The position numbers were made by a program, and so were the translations under genes. From Candidatus Dependentiae bacterium (GTDB lineage: Bacteria > Babelota > Babeliae > Babelales > RVW-14), in contig JAFEAY010000003.1 of assembly GCA_018266175.1 (NCBI GenBank), forward strand, positions 248,001 to 312,000: a stretch of 64,000 nucleotides of DNA, in the 5' to 3' direction. Each line of letters starts with the position of its first letter. Position 1 is the stretch's first letter. The notes under the pieces were generated by a model. The model did no database searches, was not told the DNA's origin, and saw nothing but the letters and a program-made list of their open reading frames with translations. Positions 43,700-53,800 of the stretch are shown here, in pieces.

Positions 43700-43866
43700 A
43701 AAAATCCTTCTCTTGAAAAAGCTTTTTGCATTCAGCATTTAAGGTACCCTCATTATAGATATAATTGCAACAAAAAAAGAGATCAACGCAAACTCTTTTC
43801 TTACTGACAATCAATTAACTACAATCATACGATAGTTATTTTTATAAAAAAAAAATGAGATAAGTA

Positions 43867-46350
43867 ATGAAGAAATTATCTTTTTTGATAGTCAAAAGCT
43901 GTATCATAACTTTGATGTTTTCATATTGCACAGGAAAAGACTTACAAAAAGAAGTAATTAAATATAAGCGCATGATCATCTTAATTGATCAGACGGGCTG
44001 TGAGAAAGTAGGCGGAAAAACGGCAGGAACATTGGCACTTGCTTTGGCGCTTCATCAACAAGCTTGCTCAATTCTTACCTCTCCTTCGATGTTATTAACT
44101 TTTTTAGAACTTAAGTATCCAAAGATTCAATCATATGAACCTAATGTATTCAAACTTGCTTCATTTGATCCTTCAGCATGGAGAATCTATTATCTTAAAA
44201 ATTCTAATTTCTTTTTTTTCACGCCCAAAAATCAATACGAGCTCATTCAAGACACGGCTGTTACGGCGTATGGCCAGCAATTTTCTTCGTATGAAAAAAT
44301 CTCAGTCACAGAAAAAGATCTAGAACAAGGAATGAGCTTCTCAAAAGAGATTATTATTCCTGTAATCAAAACCCAGAATCTTGAACCATTTTTACGAATA
44401 CCTGCAACACCTCAAAATCTTTATTCCTGGGTTAACCAAAAACAGCAACCTCATAAAATATTTAAAAAAGAGCAGCTTGAGTCGCTCTTTTTTAACGAAA
44501 ACGATTTTCAGAATATTCCACTCTTTTTGGATGAATTTTCATTTATCAACCGAATTCATGCAAACAAAATAAAAGAAAAAGAGATCGATTATAAAAATCT
44601 TATCGATAGTCCAAAAATAAAATTTTTACCTCATAAAACTGCACCACAGCTTAGAGATCTATTACAATCGAAAATTGACTTTATTCGTGCCGCAACAACA
44701 GCTTGGAACTTTTACGTCTTTGGCCATGGATCATATGAATATCCGCCTCAAGGAATGAGTTATTCCATTCCAACCGTTGCAGACCTGCGCGCAATTGATG
44801 ATAGAGATATCAATCCACATTATGGTAGACCAAACCAGCTCACTCCATTCCTTCTTTTTTTTAATAAAATTAATACCCACTTGATTGCTCTTTCAAGCTG
44901 CTACAGTGGAGGTAAGAATTTAAATTATGTACGATTCAAAGAAGGATTACGCAAAGAAAAAATAGCACATAAACTGAGCTACATTCTAGCAGTCCTTTCA
45001 AGCACCGATACTGAATCAACAACGGTAACAGGCATCAGTGGCTCAGCTGGCTCTCCTACAATCGATTGGGATACCTCAACCAACATAGAACGCTTTTTTG
45101 AATACCTCGACCGCAAGCCACGTAATGAAGCTCAAGCTAATTGGCTGACCGATGCCTTATCTGCACTCGCGTTACCACTTGATCATCCTGAAAATATTCC
45201 ACAAGTCCTAATTCCTGAACAAGATTGGTTTCAGGTGTTTACCGCAGTCAAAGAAAAAGACAAAAACTCTATTATTCTGAATGATGATGAAATTAAAAAA
45301 CATAGGGACAATAAAACATCCGTTAATGTAGACAGCGATAAAAAAATTCTTCTCTTTACCAATATTATTCCAATAGATATCGCCGTTGATGCATCCAAGC
45401 CGTTGCCTCAATTTACTTCAAAAATTCCAGGCGATACATTTCATGCTTTTAATCAAATAAGAATTACAAATTTTTCAGGCGGAGAAGCAAATAAAGCTAT
45501 AAGTAAGTATATTGAAAATTTCTTTTGCTCAGAAAAATTAAAATCAAACGAAACTGAAAAAAAATATTTTATTAAAAACTTTAGAATAGCACACGACGTG
45601 TACCAAAATATTTTAATCACCGTACAGAAAAATGGATGGAGTTTTACAACATTACCACCAAATAACAATGAAGCTGAAAAATATTCTAATTACTTGGTGT
45701 CCCCACCCAACTTACCAACACGAAAATTAAAAAATAAAGCTATTATCACGCTTGGAAATCTTTTAATTAAAAAGCATGAAATTGAGAAGAGCATCTTAGA
45801 TTTAAGCGATGTAGAAACTGTTCTGCTTTCAAGAAATATTATTCCTATCGATATATCGATTGATGCGGCAACAACTATCCCTCAATTTATCTCAAGAAAA
45901 CCAGGCGAGACATTTCATGTATTCAAGAAAATTGTTATTCAGAATGCAACTAAAACAAAAAACGAGTACCTGGCTCAACTCTTTTCAAGTACCTTAAAAT
46001 CAGTTGAAGCTGAAAAAAAATTTTTTATTCAAGAACTTGAAGTTATCAATGCTCAAAAAGCAATGGTTGTCTCCCAAAATATATTAATAACAAAGCTTAA
46101 AAACACATTAGGTTTAAGCGAATTAAGCGATCAAAATACTTACTCAAAATATCTTGATGATTATTTTTCAAATAAACCTCAATGGAGTAAACAACAAACA
46201 CCAGTCTTAGCCAAAAGTATTGCAAGCACCAAATCAAATAAACTTGGATTAAAACTCGAGCAACTCAAGAGTAAACTTGAAATTCTCAAAAGTAAGCTTA
46301 AGCAACTTGCTCAAACACTTAAAAGCTTTCAAAATAAGCTTAAAGCTTAG
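43867..46350 (+). CDS. Secreted clan-CD (caspase/gingipain-like) cysteine peptidase candidate
   Basis: 827 residues. The signal sequence MKKLSFLIVKSCIITLMFSYC is followed by about 480 residues with two clan-CD hallmarks: FYVFGHGSY (His287) and IALSSCYSGG (Cys345), each after a hydrophobic strand, as in caspases, clostripain and gingipains. Residues about 490-585 and 648-742 are a duplicated domain (NIIPIDIAVDASKPLPQF / NIIPIDISIDAATTIPQF, then PGDTFHAF / PGETFHVF, and QNILIT at the end of each). The last ~35 residues (LEQLKSKLEILKSKLKQL...) form the heptad tail shared with two other secreted proteins. Its 3' end overlaps the convergent rodA by 4 bases. Substrate unknown. Confidence 0.7.
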   Translation: MKKLSFLIVKSCIITLMFSYCTGKDLQKEVIKYKRMIILIDQTGCEKVGGKTAGTLALALALHQQACSILTSPSMLLTFLELKYPKIQSYEPNVFKLASFDPSAWRIYYLKNSNFFFFTPKNQYELIQDTAVTAYGQQFSSYEKISVTEKDLEQGMSFSKEIIIPVIKTQNLEPFLRIPATPQNLYSWVNQKQQPHKIFKKEQLESLFFNENDFQNIPLFLDEFSFINRIHANKIKEKEIDYKNLIDSPKIKFLPHKTAPQLRDLLQSKIDFIRAATTAWNFYVFGHGSYEYPPQGMSYSIPTVADLRAIDDRDINPHYGRPNQLTPFLLFFNKINTHLIALSSCYSGGKNLNYVRFKEGLRKEKIAHKLSYILAVLSSTDTESTTVTGISGSAGSPTIDWDTSTNIERFFEYLDRKPRNEAQANWLTDALSALALPLDHPENIPQVLIPEQDWFQVFTAVKEKDKNSIILNDDEIKKHRDNKTSVNVDSDKKILLFTNIIPIDIAVDASKPLPQFTSKIPGDTFHAFNQIRITNFSGGEANKAISKYIENFFCSEKLKSNETEKKYFIKNFRIAHDVYQNILITVQKNGWSFTTLPPNNNEAEKYSNYLVSPPNLPTRKLKNKAIITLGNLLIKKHEIEKSILDLSDVETVLLSRNIIPIDISIDAATTIPQFISRKPGETFHVFKKIVIQNATKTKNEYLAQLFSSTLKSVEAEKKFFIQELEVINAQKAMVVSQNILITKLKNTLGLSELSDQNTYSKYLDDYFSNKPQWSKQQTPVLAKSIASTKSNKLGLKLEQLKSKLEILKSKLKQLAQTLKSFQNKLKA

Positions 46351-47459
46351 TAATAAAAGCGGCGAATAAAAATATTATTAATCCACCCCAAGCTTGCCAT
46401 GGTCACCCACAAGTTCGAAAGACCATAGCTCACCAGAGGCAAGGGAATACCCACAATAGGCAGCATGCCAGCAACCATGCCTACGTTAATGCACACCGAA
46501 AGCAGAATATGAATCAAAAGCCCCAAAACAATAATTTGTTCAAAGAGCCCGGGAAGCTGCGACGTCAGATAAATAATACGTAAGAAAAGAAGACCAAAAA
46601 GCAAGAGCATAAATAATGCTCCGACAAACCCCCACTCTTCGCAAATCACCGAAAAAATAAAGTCGGTATGATCTTCAGGCACAAACTCCAATTTATTTTG
46701 CGTTCCTTTTAGAAATCCTTTTCCGGTTATACCACCAGAGCCAATAGCAATTTTTGCTTGCTCAATTTGATACCGCTCCTTGCGCACATCGCCATATCCC
46801 ATAAGCACCAGAATGCGTCGCTGCTGGTAGGGTTTAAGAACTTTCCATAAAAATGGTGCTCCCAAAAAACAAAATAAACTACCTATCAAGAAAAATCGCT
46901 TATCAATGCCGATAAACCAAACAAGCGTAAGTCCTGAAAATAAAATAATAAGGGCAGTCCCCAGATCGGGCTGTTTGAGAATAAGTACAAAACTTATAAA
47001 TAAAATACCGAGCGGAAATAGAAAGTCTTTAAAGGGAAGCTTGGATGGCGCGTAATATTTGGGAATATCTTGCTCACTAAAGTAGTATGCAAAAAAGACC
47101 GGGAGAAAAAGCTTTGCAAGTTCTGAAGGTTGAACGCGAATAAAATAGAGCGAAATCCACCGCTTTGCGCCCATACCAATCCATCCGCCAACAGCGGTGT
47201 AAACGAGTAATGCCAAAATAACAAAATAAAAAATAAATCCCCACCGCATCAGCTTGCGTAAATCTTTGATGCAAAAGAAAAAATAAAGACCAAGGCCACC
47301 AAAAACCCCAAGCACCAACTGTTTTTTGAAAAAAACCGAAAACGGTCGTTCAGGTGTATACGTTGAACTGAAGACAAACAAAAGTCCTAATCCCAATAAC
47401 ATCATGGTTAAGATAAAACTTATCAAATCAAAATAACGAAAATAACGTCGATCAATCAT
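46347..47459 (-). CDS. rodA: Peptidoglycan glycosyltransferase RodA (SEDS family)
   Basis: 370 residues with about ten membrane helices. SEDS motifs include PSELAKLFLPVFFAYYF, KQPDLGTALII, FVPEDHTDFIFSVICEEWGF (with the essential Asp region) and, at the C-terminus, GIPLPLVSYGLSNL. It polymerises lipid II during elongation. Its presence with SpoIID at 29.6 kb suggests a peptidoglycan wall. The partner PBP2 is not seen nearby. Confidence 0.92.
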   Translation of the reverse strand: MIDRRYFRYFDLISFILTMMLLGLGLLFVFSSTYTPERPFSVFFKKQLVLGVFGGLGLYFFFCIKDLRKLMRWGFIFYFVILALLVYTAVGGWIGMGAKRWISLYFIRVQPSELAKLFLPVFFAYYFSEQDIPKYYAPSKLPFKDFLFPLGILFISFVLILKQPDLGTALIILFSGLTLVWFIGIDKRFFLIGSLFCFLGAPFLWKVLKPYQQRRILVLMGYGDVRKERYQIEQAKIAIGSGGITGKGFLKGTQNKLEFVPEDHTDFIFSVICEEWGFVGALFMLLLFGLLFLRIIYLTSQLPGLFEQIIVLGLLIHILLSVCINVGMVAGMLPIVGIPLPLVSYGLSNLWVTMASLGWINNIFIRRFYY

Positions 47460-47483
47460 GAGCGCACTTCTTTATTTTTGTGC

Positions 47484-47489
47484 TATACT
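47484..47489 (+). promoter_or_regulatory. Extended -10 element upstream of sbcC
   Basis: TGC-TATACT (TATACT at 47484-47489) with no clear -35. It lies about 72 bases before sbcC and shares TGTGCTATACT with the element at 16.2 kb. Confidence 0.45.
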
Positions 47490-47560
47490 TTCATGCACGC
47501 TGCCATACAAATATCGTGCATAAAAAGAGTAACCGGTAATACGGGAAGTTCCAAGTAATT

Positions 47561-50281
47561 ATGATCCCAAGACGCATCGAATTAAAAAATTTTTTAAGCT
47601 ACGGTGAACCCATGCAGGTGGTTGACTTCGTCAACTACTCGCTTATGTGTCTATCGGGCAAAAATGGTCACGGCAAATCGGCTCTTCTTGACGCACTCAC
47701 CTGGGCTGTTTGGGGGCAAGCACGTAAAACTGGAGGTACTTCAAAAGCTGACGAAGGACTTCTACGTCTTGGCCAAACTCGCATGATGGTTTGCTTGGAA
47801 TTTGAATTTAACCAGAATGTGTACCGTATACGTCGCGAATATGCAAAAACGTATGGAAAGCCTTACGCTGCTCTCGATTTTGAAATTTTTGATCAAGAAA
47901 AGCAACGCTTCATTTCACTGACCGATAAAACAATTCGTCAAACACAGGCGAAAATTGAACAACTCATCGGCCTTGACTTTGAAACGTTTACTAATTCCGC
48001 ATTTATTCGACAAGGGCAATCAAACGAGTTTTCTAAAAAGTCATCCAAAGAGCGCAAACAGATTTTAGCCAATATTTTAGGACTTTCTCGTTACGACACC
48101 TTACAAAGCAAAGCACTTGAGTCCGCCAAGCAGCTTGGTGATGAAAAAAAACTTATAAGCATGATGCAAGAACAACACAATACCGCGCTTGCGCAGCGCC
48201 AAGAAATTATGGCAAACTCTCTGAGTAAAAAAGAGATGCTCCAACAATCTGTTCTTTTGGTTGAACAACATCAGCAAAATGTTTTAAATCTTGAAAAAGA
48301 ACGTATGCAGTTAGAACATGCACAAGTCCAACTAAACCAGCTGACCAGCACGTATGACACCATCAAGAAAACATACAATCTCAAGCTGCAAGTATTTATT
48401 CAGTTGATCAAAAGCTGGAAATCAACACATGCTCAGCTACTTACCTATGCAAACATCCACGATCTTGAAAATCGAAAAAAAATATTGCATCAACAAGAAA
48501 AGAGCCTGCTTGAAGTACATCAAAAAAGTCTCACACTTCATGAAAAAAGCCTTACAATTAAGGACATCTATCAAAAACGATACGCTTTGTTAAAAACAGA
48601 AGCAGACAAACAGATGTATGAACTAACGTTGAATATTGATCGACAAGCGATGGATCTTAAACATCAATCAAAACAGTACGAAGAGAAGCAACATCGGTAT
48701 GCAACACTGACAAAACAGATTGAAGTACTTAAGCAAGAACAAGCCCTTTTGAACGAGCAACAAAAAAACAGGGCTCTTTTTGAAGTCAAATTTGAAGCTG
48801 ACAAGCTCCAATTTGAAAAACGTCGTGCCTACTACCCAATACTGGTTCAACGAGGCAATTGGATGAGTAACGAACTTGTTGAGCTTGAACATCGCAAAAA
48901 AGTAGTGCATGACCAAACAAACCCCTCATGCCCTTTGTGTGAACAAGTACTCACGCTCAAACGCAAGCAATTTTTAAGCACACGGTTTACCGATCAAGAA
49001 CACTTTTTAACCCATCGCTTCACACGCATCAGCAACTTGATCAAGCGGCTCAAGGAAATCTTGGTTAAGCAACACCAAGAACTTGATACTTCAACCAAAC
49101 AACAGGTAATTTTTACTAAAAATGCTGCTCGACAAGATGAAATTGCACAACAGCTTACCATGCTCACTCATGAACAAGAAGCCGCAGACAAAGCGTTATA
49201 TGAACTCAGTGCTCACATAACGCAGACCGAACAGGCCCACCTGCAGGCCCAGCAAGCTCGCATAAGCCAAGAACAGCTGATTGGAGCAACACTTGAAAAA
49301 GATACTGAGCTGACAAGCTTACGAACGACGCTGGCTGAACTTACGTCACAGCGAACAGCACTTTCGTATAACCCTGAAGAATTTTCACAGCTCCAAGAGC
49401 ATATTAAACAGCTTGAGATGCTCTTGGCTGCCAGTCAGCAAGTTACCCAACTTCATAACGAACAGCACGAACGAAAAACAAAAATTGCATCAATCATCCC
49501 TGAGCTTAAACAATTTAAGCTGCACATCACCCAAATTGAACACCAACTAGCCGAGCTTGCTTCGCTCAATGAACAAGAGCAAAAACTCGGAACTAAGCTT
49601 ACAGAGGAAAAATTGGCTCAAGCAAACGCAGCATCCTGCAAAGAGGCATTACTTAAAGAAATTGCCGGACTTGATCATGAACTTCAACGACTTGATGGCA
49701 TTGCGCAGCAATTTGAAGCAAACAGGCAAAAACTTGCTCATCTTGATCAAGAAATTGAGGATTACACTAATCTGGCACAGGCGTTTGGTAAAAATGGGAT
49801 TCAAGCGCTTTTAATTGAAGATGCTATTCCCGAGATTGAAAAAGAAGCAAACGATATTTTGAGTAGACTCACCAATAACCAGTCTCAGATTTTTATTGAA
49901 TCGTTACGCGATCTAAAAAGCGGTGGCGTTAAAGAAACACTTGATATCCAGATCTCCGATACCGCCGGCATCAGGCCCTATGAAATGTTTTCTGGAGGAG
50001 AGGCCTTTCGTATCGATTTTTCATTGCGCATAGCTATTTCAAAGCTTTTGGCCCGCCGAGCGGGGACTGCGCTCCAGACTCTCATCATTGACGAAGGGTT
50101 TGGTTCCCAAGACGAAGATGGCCTAACCAACATCATGCAGGCACTCTATACAGTCCAACACGATTTTTCAAAAATTATTATTGTTTCACATTTGGCTGAA
50201 TTTAAAGAAAACTTCCCTGTTCATCTGATTGTTGAAAAGGGGCCGAATGGTTCAGTTGTTCATGTAGAAGAACGTGGATAG
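47561..50281 (+). CDS. sbcC: SbcC/Rad50-type exonuclease ATPase subunit
   Basis: 906 residues. The N-terminal ATPase lobe has SGKNGHGKSALLDAL (Walker A, about residue 32) and FIRQGQSNEF (Q-loop). Two long coiled-coil arms flank the zinc hook CPLC at about 457. The C-terminal lobe has FSGGEAFRIDFSLRIA (signature) and TLIIDEGFGSQDEDG (Walker B, D-loop). With SbcD it opens hairpins and processes DNA ends. sbcD is not adjacent in this window. Confidence 0.93.
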   Translation: MIPRRIELKNFLSYGEPMQVVDFVNYSLMCLSGKNGHGKSALLDALTWAVWGQARKTGGTSKADEGLLRLGQTRMMVCLEFEFNQNVYRIRREYAKTYGKPYAALDFEIFDQEKQRFISLTDKTIRQTQAKIEQLIGLDFETFTNSAFIRQGQSNEFSKKSSKERKQILANILGLSRYDTLQSKALESAKQLGDEKKLISMMQEQHNTALAQRQEIMANSLSKKEMLQQSVLLVEQHQQNVLNLEKERMQLEHAQVQLNQLTSTYDTIKKTYNLKLQVFIQLIKSWKSTHAQLLTYANIHDLENRKKILHQQEKSLLEVHQKSLTLHEKSLTIKDIYQKRYALLKTEADKQMYELTLNIDRQAMDLKHQSKQYEEKQHRYATLTKQIEVLKQEQALLNEQQKNRALFEVKFEADKLQFEKRRAYYPILVQRGNWMSNELVELEHRKKVVHDQTNPSCPLCEQVLTLKRKQFLSTRFTDQEHFLTHRFTRISNLIKRLKEILVKQHQELDTSTKQQVIFTKNAARQDEIAQQLTMLTHEQEAADKALYELSAHITQTEQAHLQAQQARISQEQLIGATLEKDTELTSLRTTLAELTSQRTALSYNPEEFSQLQEHIKQLEMLLAASQQVTQLHNEQHERKTKIASIIPELKQFKLHITQIEHQLAELASLNEQEQKLGTKLTEEKLAQANAASCKEALLKEIAGLDHELQRLDGIAQQFEANRQKLAHLDQEIEDYTNLAQAFGKNGIQALLIEDAIPEIEKEANDILSRLTNNQSQIFIESLRDLKSGGVKETLDIQISDTAGIRPYEMFSGGEAFRIDFSLRIAISKLLARRAGTALQTLIIDEGFGSQDEDGLTNIMQALYTVQHDFSKIIIVSHLAEFKENFPVHLIVEKGPNGSVVHVEERG

Positions 50282-50303
50282 GATTAAAAATCCTTGTAAT
50301 CAG

Positions 50304-50350
50304 AAAAAAAATTACCACATCGCACATTAAGTACGATATGGTAATTTTTT
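50304..50350. terminator. Hairpin terminator between convergent genes
   Basis: An imperfect stem (AAATTACCA-ATCG with its complement) ending in a T-run closes sbcC on the right and the small acidic gene on the left. Confidence 0.8.
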
Positions 50351-50375
50351 AATTTCTTAGAAAATATGTGAAGAA

Positions 50376-50573
50376 TTAATCTTCTTCGTCCATGTCTTCT
50401 TCGTCAGCATCATCTTCGTCCATGTCATCTTCGTCCATGTCGTCTTCATCCATATCTTCATCGTCTGCATCATATTCATCATTGAAGCAAACAAAGCTAT
50501 TGAGGCTACCAGCATAAACTGCAGCGCCGGACATAGCAGCAAGAAGGATCAATAAGTACGTGAGCTTTTTCAT
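50376..50573 (-). CDS. Small exported Asp/Glu repeat protein
   Basis: 65 residues. A clear signal peptide (MKKLTYLLILLAAMSGAAVYA) is followed by SLNSFVCFNDEYDADD and then five-residue repeats of the DMDED type to the end. At DNA level these are 15-bp tandem units (about 50385-50465), so repeat number may change. AGGGAGAG precedes the ATG. The mature part would be unfolded and might bind divalent ions or basic proteins. Confidence 0.75.
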   Translation of the reverse strand: MKKLTYLLILLAAMSGAAVYAGSLNSFVCFNDEYDADDEDMDEDDMDEDDMDEDDADEEDMDEED

Positions 50574-50755
50574 TCTCTCTCCCTTATAAGTTTGACTATT
50601 ACCGAACTTACAACAAAAACTGAAACCGAATTATACTCAATTCAGTCCTTAATTTTAATCTTACGCACTCGAGGTAGAAAAAGTCAATTATTTTAATCAA
50701 ATTTGTTTGTATCAAATAAATACCCTGTCAGAGTCATTTTTTTATAATAAAAATA

Positions 50756-50799
50756 CCCCTGGAACAAAGTAAAGCATAAGCTTTACCTTATCCCAGGGG
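50756..50799 (-). terminator. Long imperfect hairpin terminator for the LRR gene
   Basis: CCCCTGG (50756-50762) pairs with CCAGGGG (50793-50799) and GTAAAGC with GCTTTAC inside. Read leftward it is followed by a T-rich run. It lies about 75 bases past the stop of the LRR gene at 50875. Confidence 0.8.
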
Positions 50800-50874
50800 A
50801 AATAGGAGGAAAACGCTCGTTAAAAAAAGTTATTACCTATCTCAAGCAATAAAAGTCGACTAATATAGCCGGCA

Positions 50875-53800
50875 TTATGCGGCTTCTTCATTAACCTTAA
50901 TTTGACCAAGGTCAAATGCAATTTTCTTGAGCTCTGTATCTTGATCTCTAAATGATTGCACTATGTTAGCAAGCGTAACCTGACTATCAGGGTGCTTTAG
51001 AGGCTTAACAGATCGATTGGTAACTTCAGCCTTTTTTGCCATGATAAGCTTGAAAAGATACTTGAGTCCAGGAATTCCAAGAGCCTTATTTCGGCCAAGC
51101 GCCCTCCATAAACGAGCAAGATCTGCAATACCGATATATCTGTTTAGAGCTTCGATGTCGAGTTTAGAACCCCCTCCTCCAAGCCATGTCGTCCTCTCTT
51201 GAGACATGAGTCTTCTATGCGAAAAGAGCTTGAAAAACCCTGATGCGTTATTTCCTTTGAAGCGAATAACCTTACAATCTCTTAAGTGATCAAATGCTTG
51301 AGCTTCGACATTGGTTAGACGGTTTTCAGACACATCAAGATAATTAAGATCGAAAAGATGACTGAGTAATTTCGATGAAAGTTTATCAAGTTTGTTATGA
51401 CTAAGATTCAAGTTCGTTAAACGATGTAAGGCACTCAAAACTTCGTCATCTAACGTTTTAATACGATTAAATGAAAGATCTAAACAATGCAACTTACCCA
51501 AGCCAGTAAAAGCATTGGCATCAATTGTTGTATCTGGAATACCTGGCTGGTCATCAAATGAGAATGTAGGACTATTTGCATATGCATAGAGCTCTTCAAG
51601 ATCATGTAAATCTTGAAATATATTTGCAATAAAATCTACAATTTTATTTCCTTCAAGATGCAAAATTTTAAGCTTTGCAAGTCCTTTCAAAGTTTTTTTC
51701 GTAAGATTTTCAAGCTGATTCCTATCAAGAAATAAAACTTCAAGCTTACTCAAGCAACTTAAAGCACTTCCGCTCAAAGGAGCTGGATCGTCTTCAATCG
51801 TTTGAATTCTATTGTTTGAAAGATCCAGGCGTTTAAGATTTGGAAACCATGTGCAATCATCGCTATAAATTCTGTCTAAATGATTATTGCTCAAACTTAA
51901 AGTAACCAGGTTATCCATGTTCGGAATAACACCCCAAGCACAATTATGCTTGATCTCAATAATAGAGTTATGATCAAGTAAGAGATGCTCAAGACTATTC
52001 ATTTGACAACGAACAATTGGATGAACTTTATCAATCGAGTTATTTCGTAAATCAAGAAGTTTTATCGTTCCACCCGCAAGAGACGCTAAAGCTTGCTTCG
52101 TATTGTTATCATGAGTAATAGTCAGCTGATTCCCTGAAAGATTAAGCTCTTGGATCGTATTTCTAAACGTTTGATCTGGTGCCGTTGCTGGTGGTGCCGC
52201 AATATTGGTAGCGGTATGGCTAAAAAGAGTTGGATGAAGATGCATCAAACCATTATTGCTTAAATTAAGAGATTTAAGCTTTAAAGAGCCACAATAGGGT
52301 ACATAATCAGCATTTAATTGATTATGACTGAGGTTGATACTGTCAATTACTGGATTGGCATGTAATTCTCTAAACAATGCAAGTGGCAACTCTCTAAGCT
52401 GGTTATTACTCAAATCAATTTTCTTTAAGCGAGTGTTGGCACCTGCTGCAAAAAGTCCTACGGGTAATGTTTGTAGAAGATTATGTGATAAATCTAAGAC
52501 TTCTAAATTGGGCAGGCGATTGATAAGATCAGCAGGAAACTGCTCAAGCCTGTTATGTGACAGATTCAATTGAGTAATGTTACCAAGCTGAACTCCTAGC
52601 AAGGCTGTAATTGTAGTAAGGTCAGCTGTTGTTACCTGTGACAAAAACATATTTGAAAGATCTAATGTTTGATCGCGTAGAATTTCTCGAGTAATTTTTG
52701 TTTTAACATCATCACTGATTAATGCTTCGGCAAGGGTTATTTGCAAGTTTTCGTGATTATTTTTATCATCATAGATTGTTTTAAATACTGCCTCATCCTG
52801 CAATAATTCCCCACAGCGAGCTGTTACAAGCATGTATTGACGACAAACCTGGGCTATAAAGCTTGGTGACATATAAGTAATTTGATTAATAATTTTTTTC
52901 TTATGACCAGTTTTACTCAACGAAACAAAACTATTTGCGTAACGACGGGCTTGAGCATCAAGATTTTCTGCTTCAAAATTTTGTTGCGTAACTCCGTCAG
53001 GCAAAGGTAAAATGCCGTAATCAATTAAATAACTAATCGGCAAATCACCACAATCGTTTCCAGCGTGGAGGTGTTCTACTTCAACCCATTTTCCATGCTG
53101 CTTAATGACAGCGCAATGATAGTAGCGGCAAATATCTTGCACGAGGTTGGTAGGAAGCATTGCTAACCAAGACGCCAGCTGATTATTTTGATCAACAATA
53201 CACCATTGCTTTTGAGCAAAATAAGATCCCAAACTTGGAAGGGCAAAATTTTCAACCCACTCTTTTGCAATACTGCGCAATGTTGTTGTCCCTGGAATAT
53301 GGGTAAAATGAGGAACTCGACCGTTATCTCGCAAGTAAACAAGGTCATTAACTCCTAAATTTTCAATACGCTGGGCGCTTAAACATTTGTCATACCGAAC
53401 AACATGGAGTTTTTCAATTTCTTTGCGCAGCACTTCGGGCAAAAAATTAACCCATAGCGTTGTCTGCCAGAGGGGATTTGAAATTCCACCAAAGATGCCG
53501 GGAATAATTTGCTTTTTAAAATACGTTTTCCATGAAGAAAAATAGTTAAAAAATTCTTGAGCCAACTGTGCAACAGTTTTTACTGGAGCAATTGGGGTAG
53601 CAATAACTGGTGGAATAAGGGTAACCTTTGTAAGCCATTCAACTTCATTACAGACATTGTCATCAAGTAGGCCATGTTGAACAACATTAATACCCTTGCC
53701 ATCAATCCAACGACCGTACAAATAAAGATATTGGCGCTTAATTTCATTTTTTATTGCAGATTCATGCGCATCAGCTTCATCAAGACCAATAAAGTCTTGG

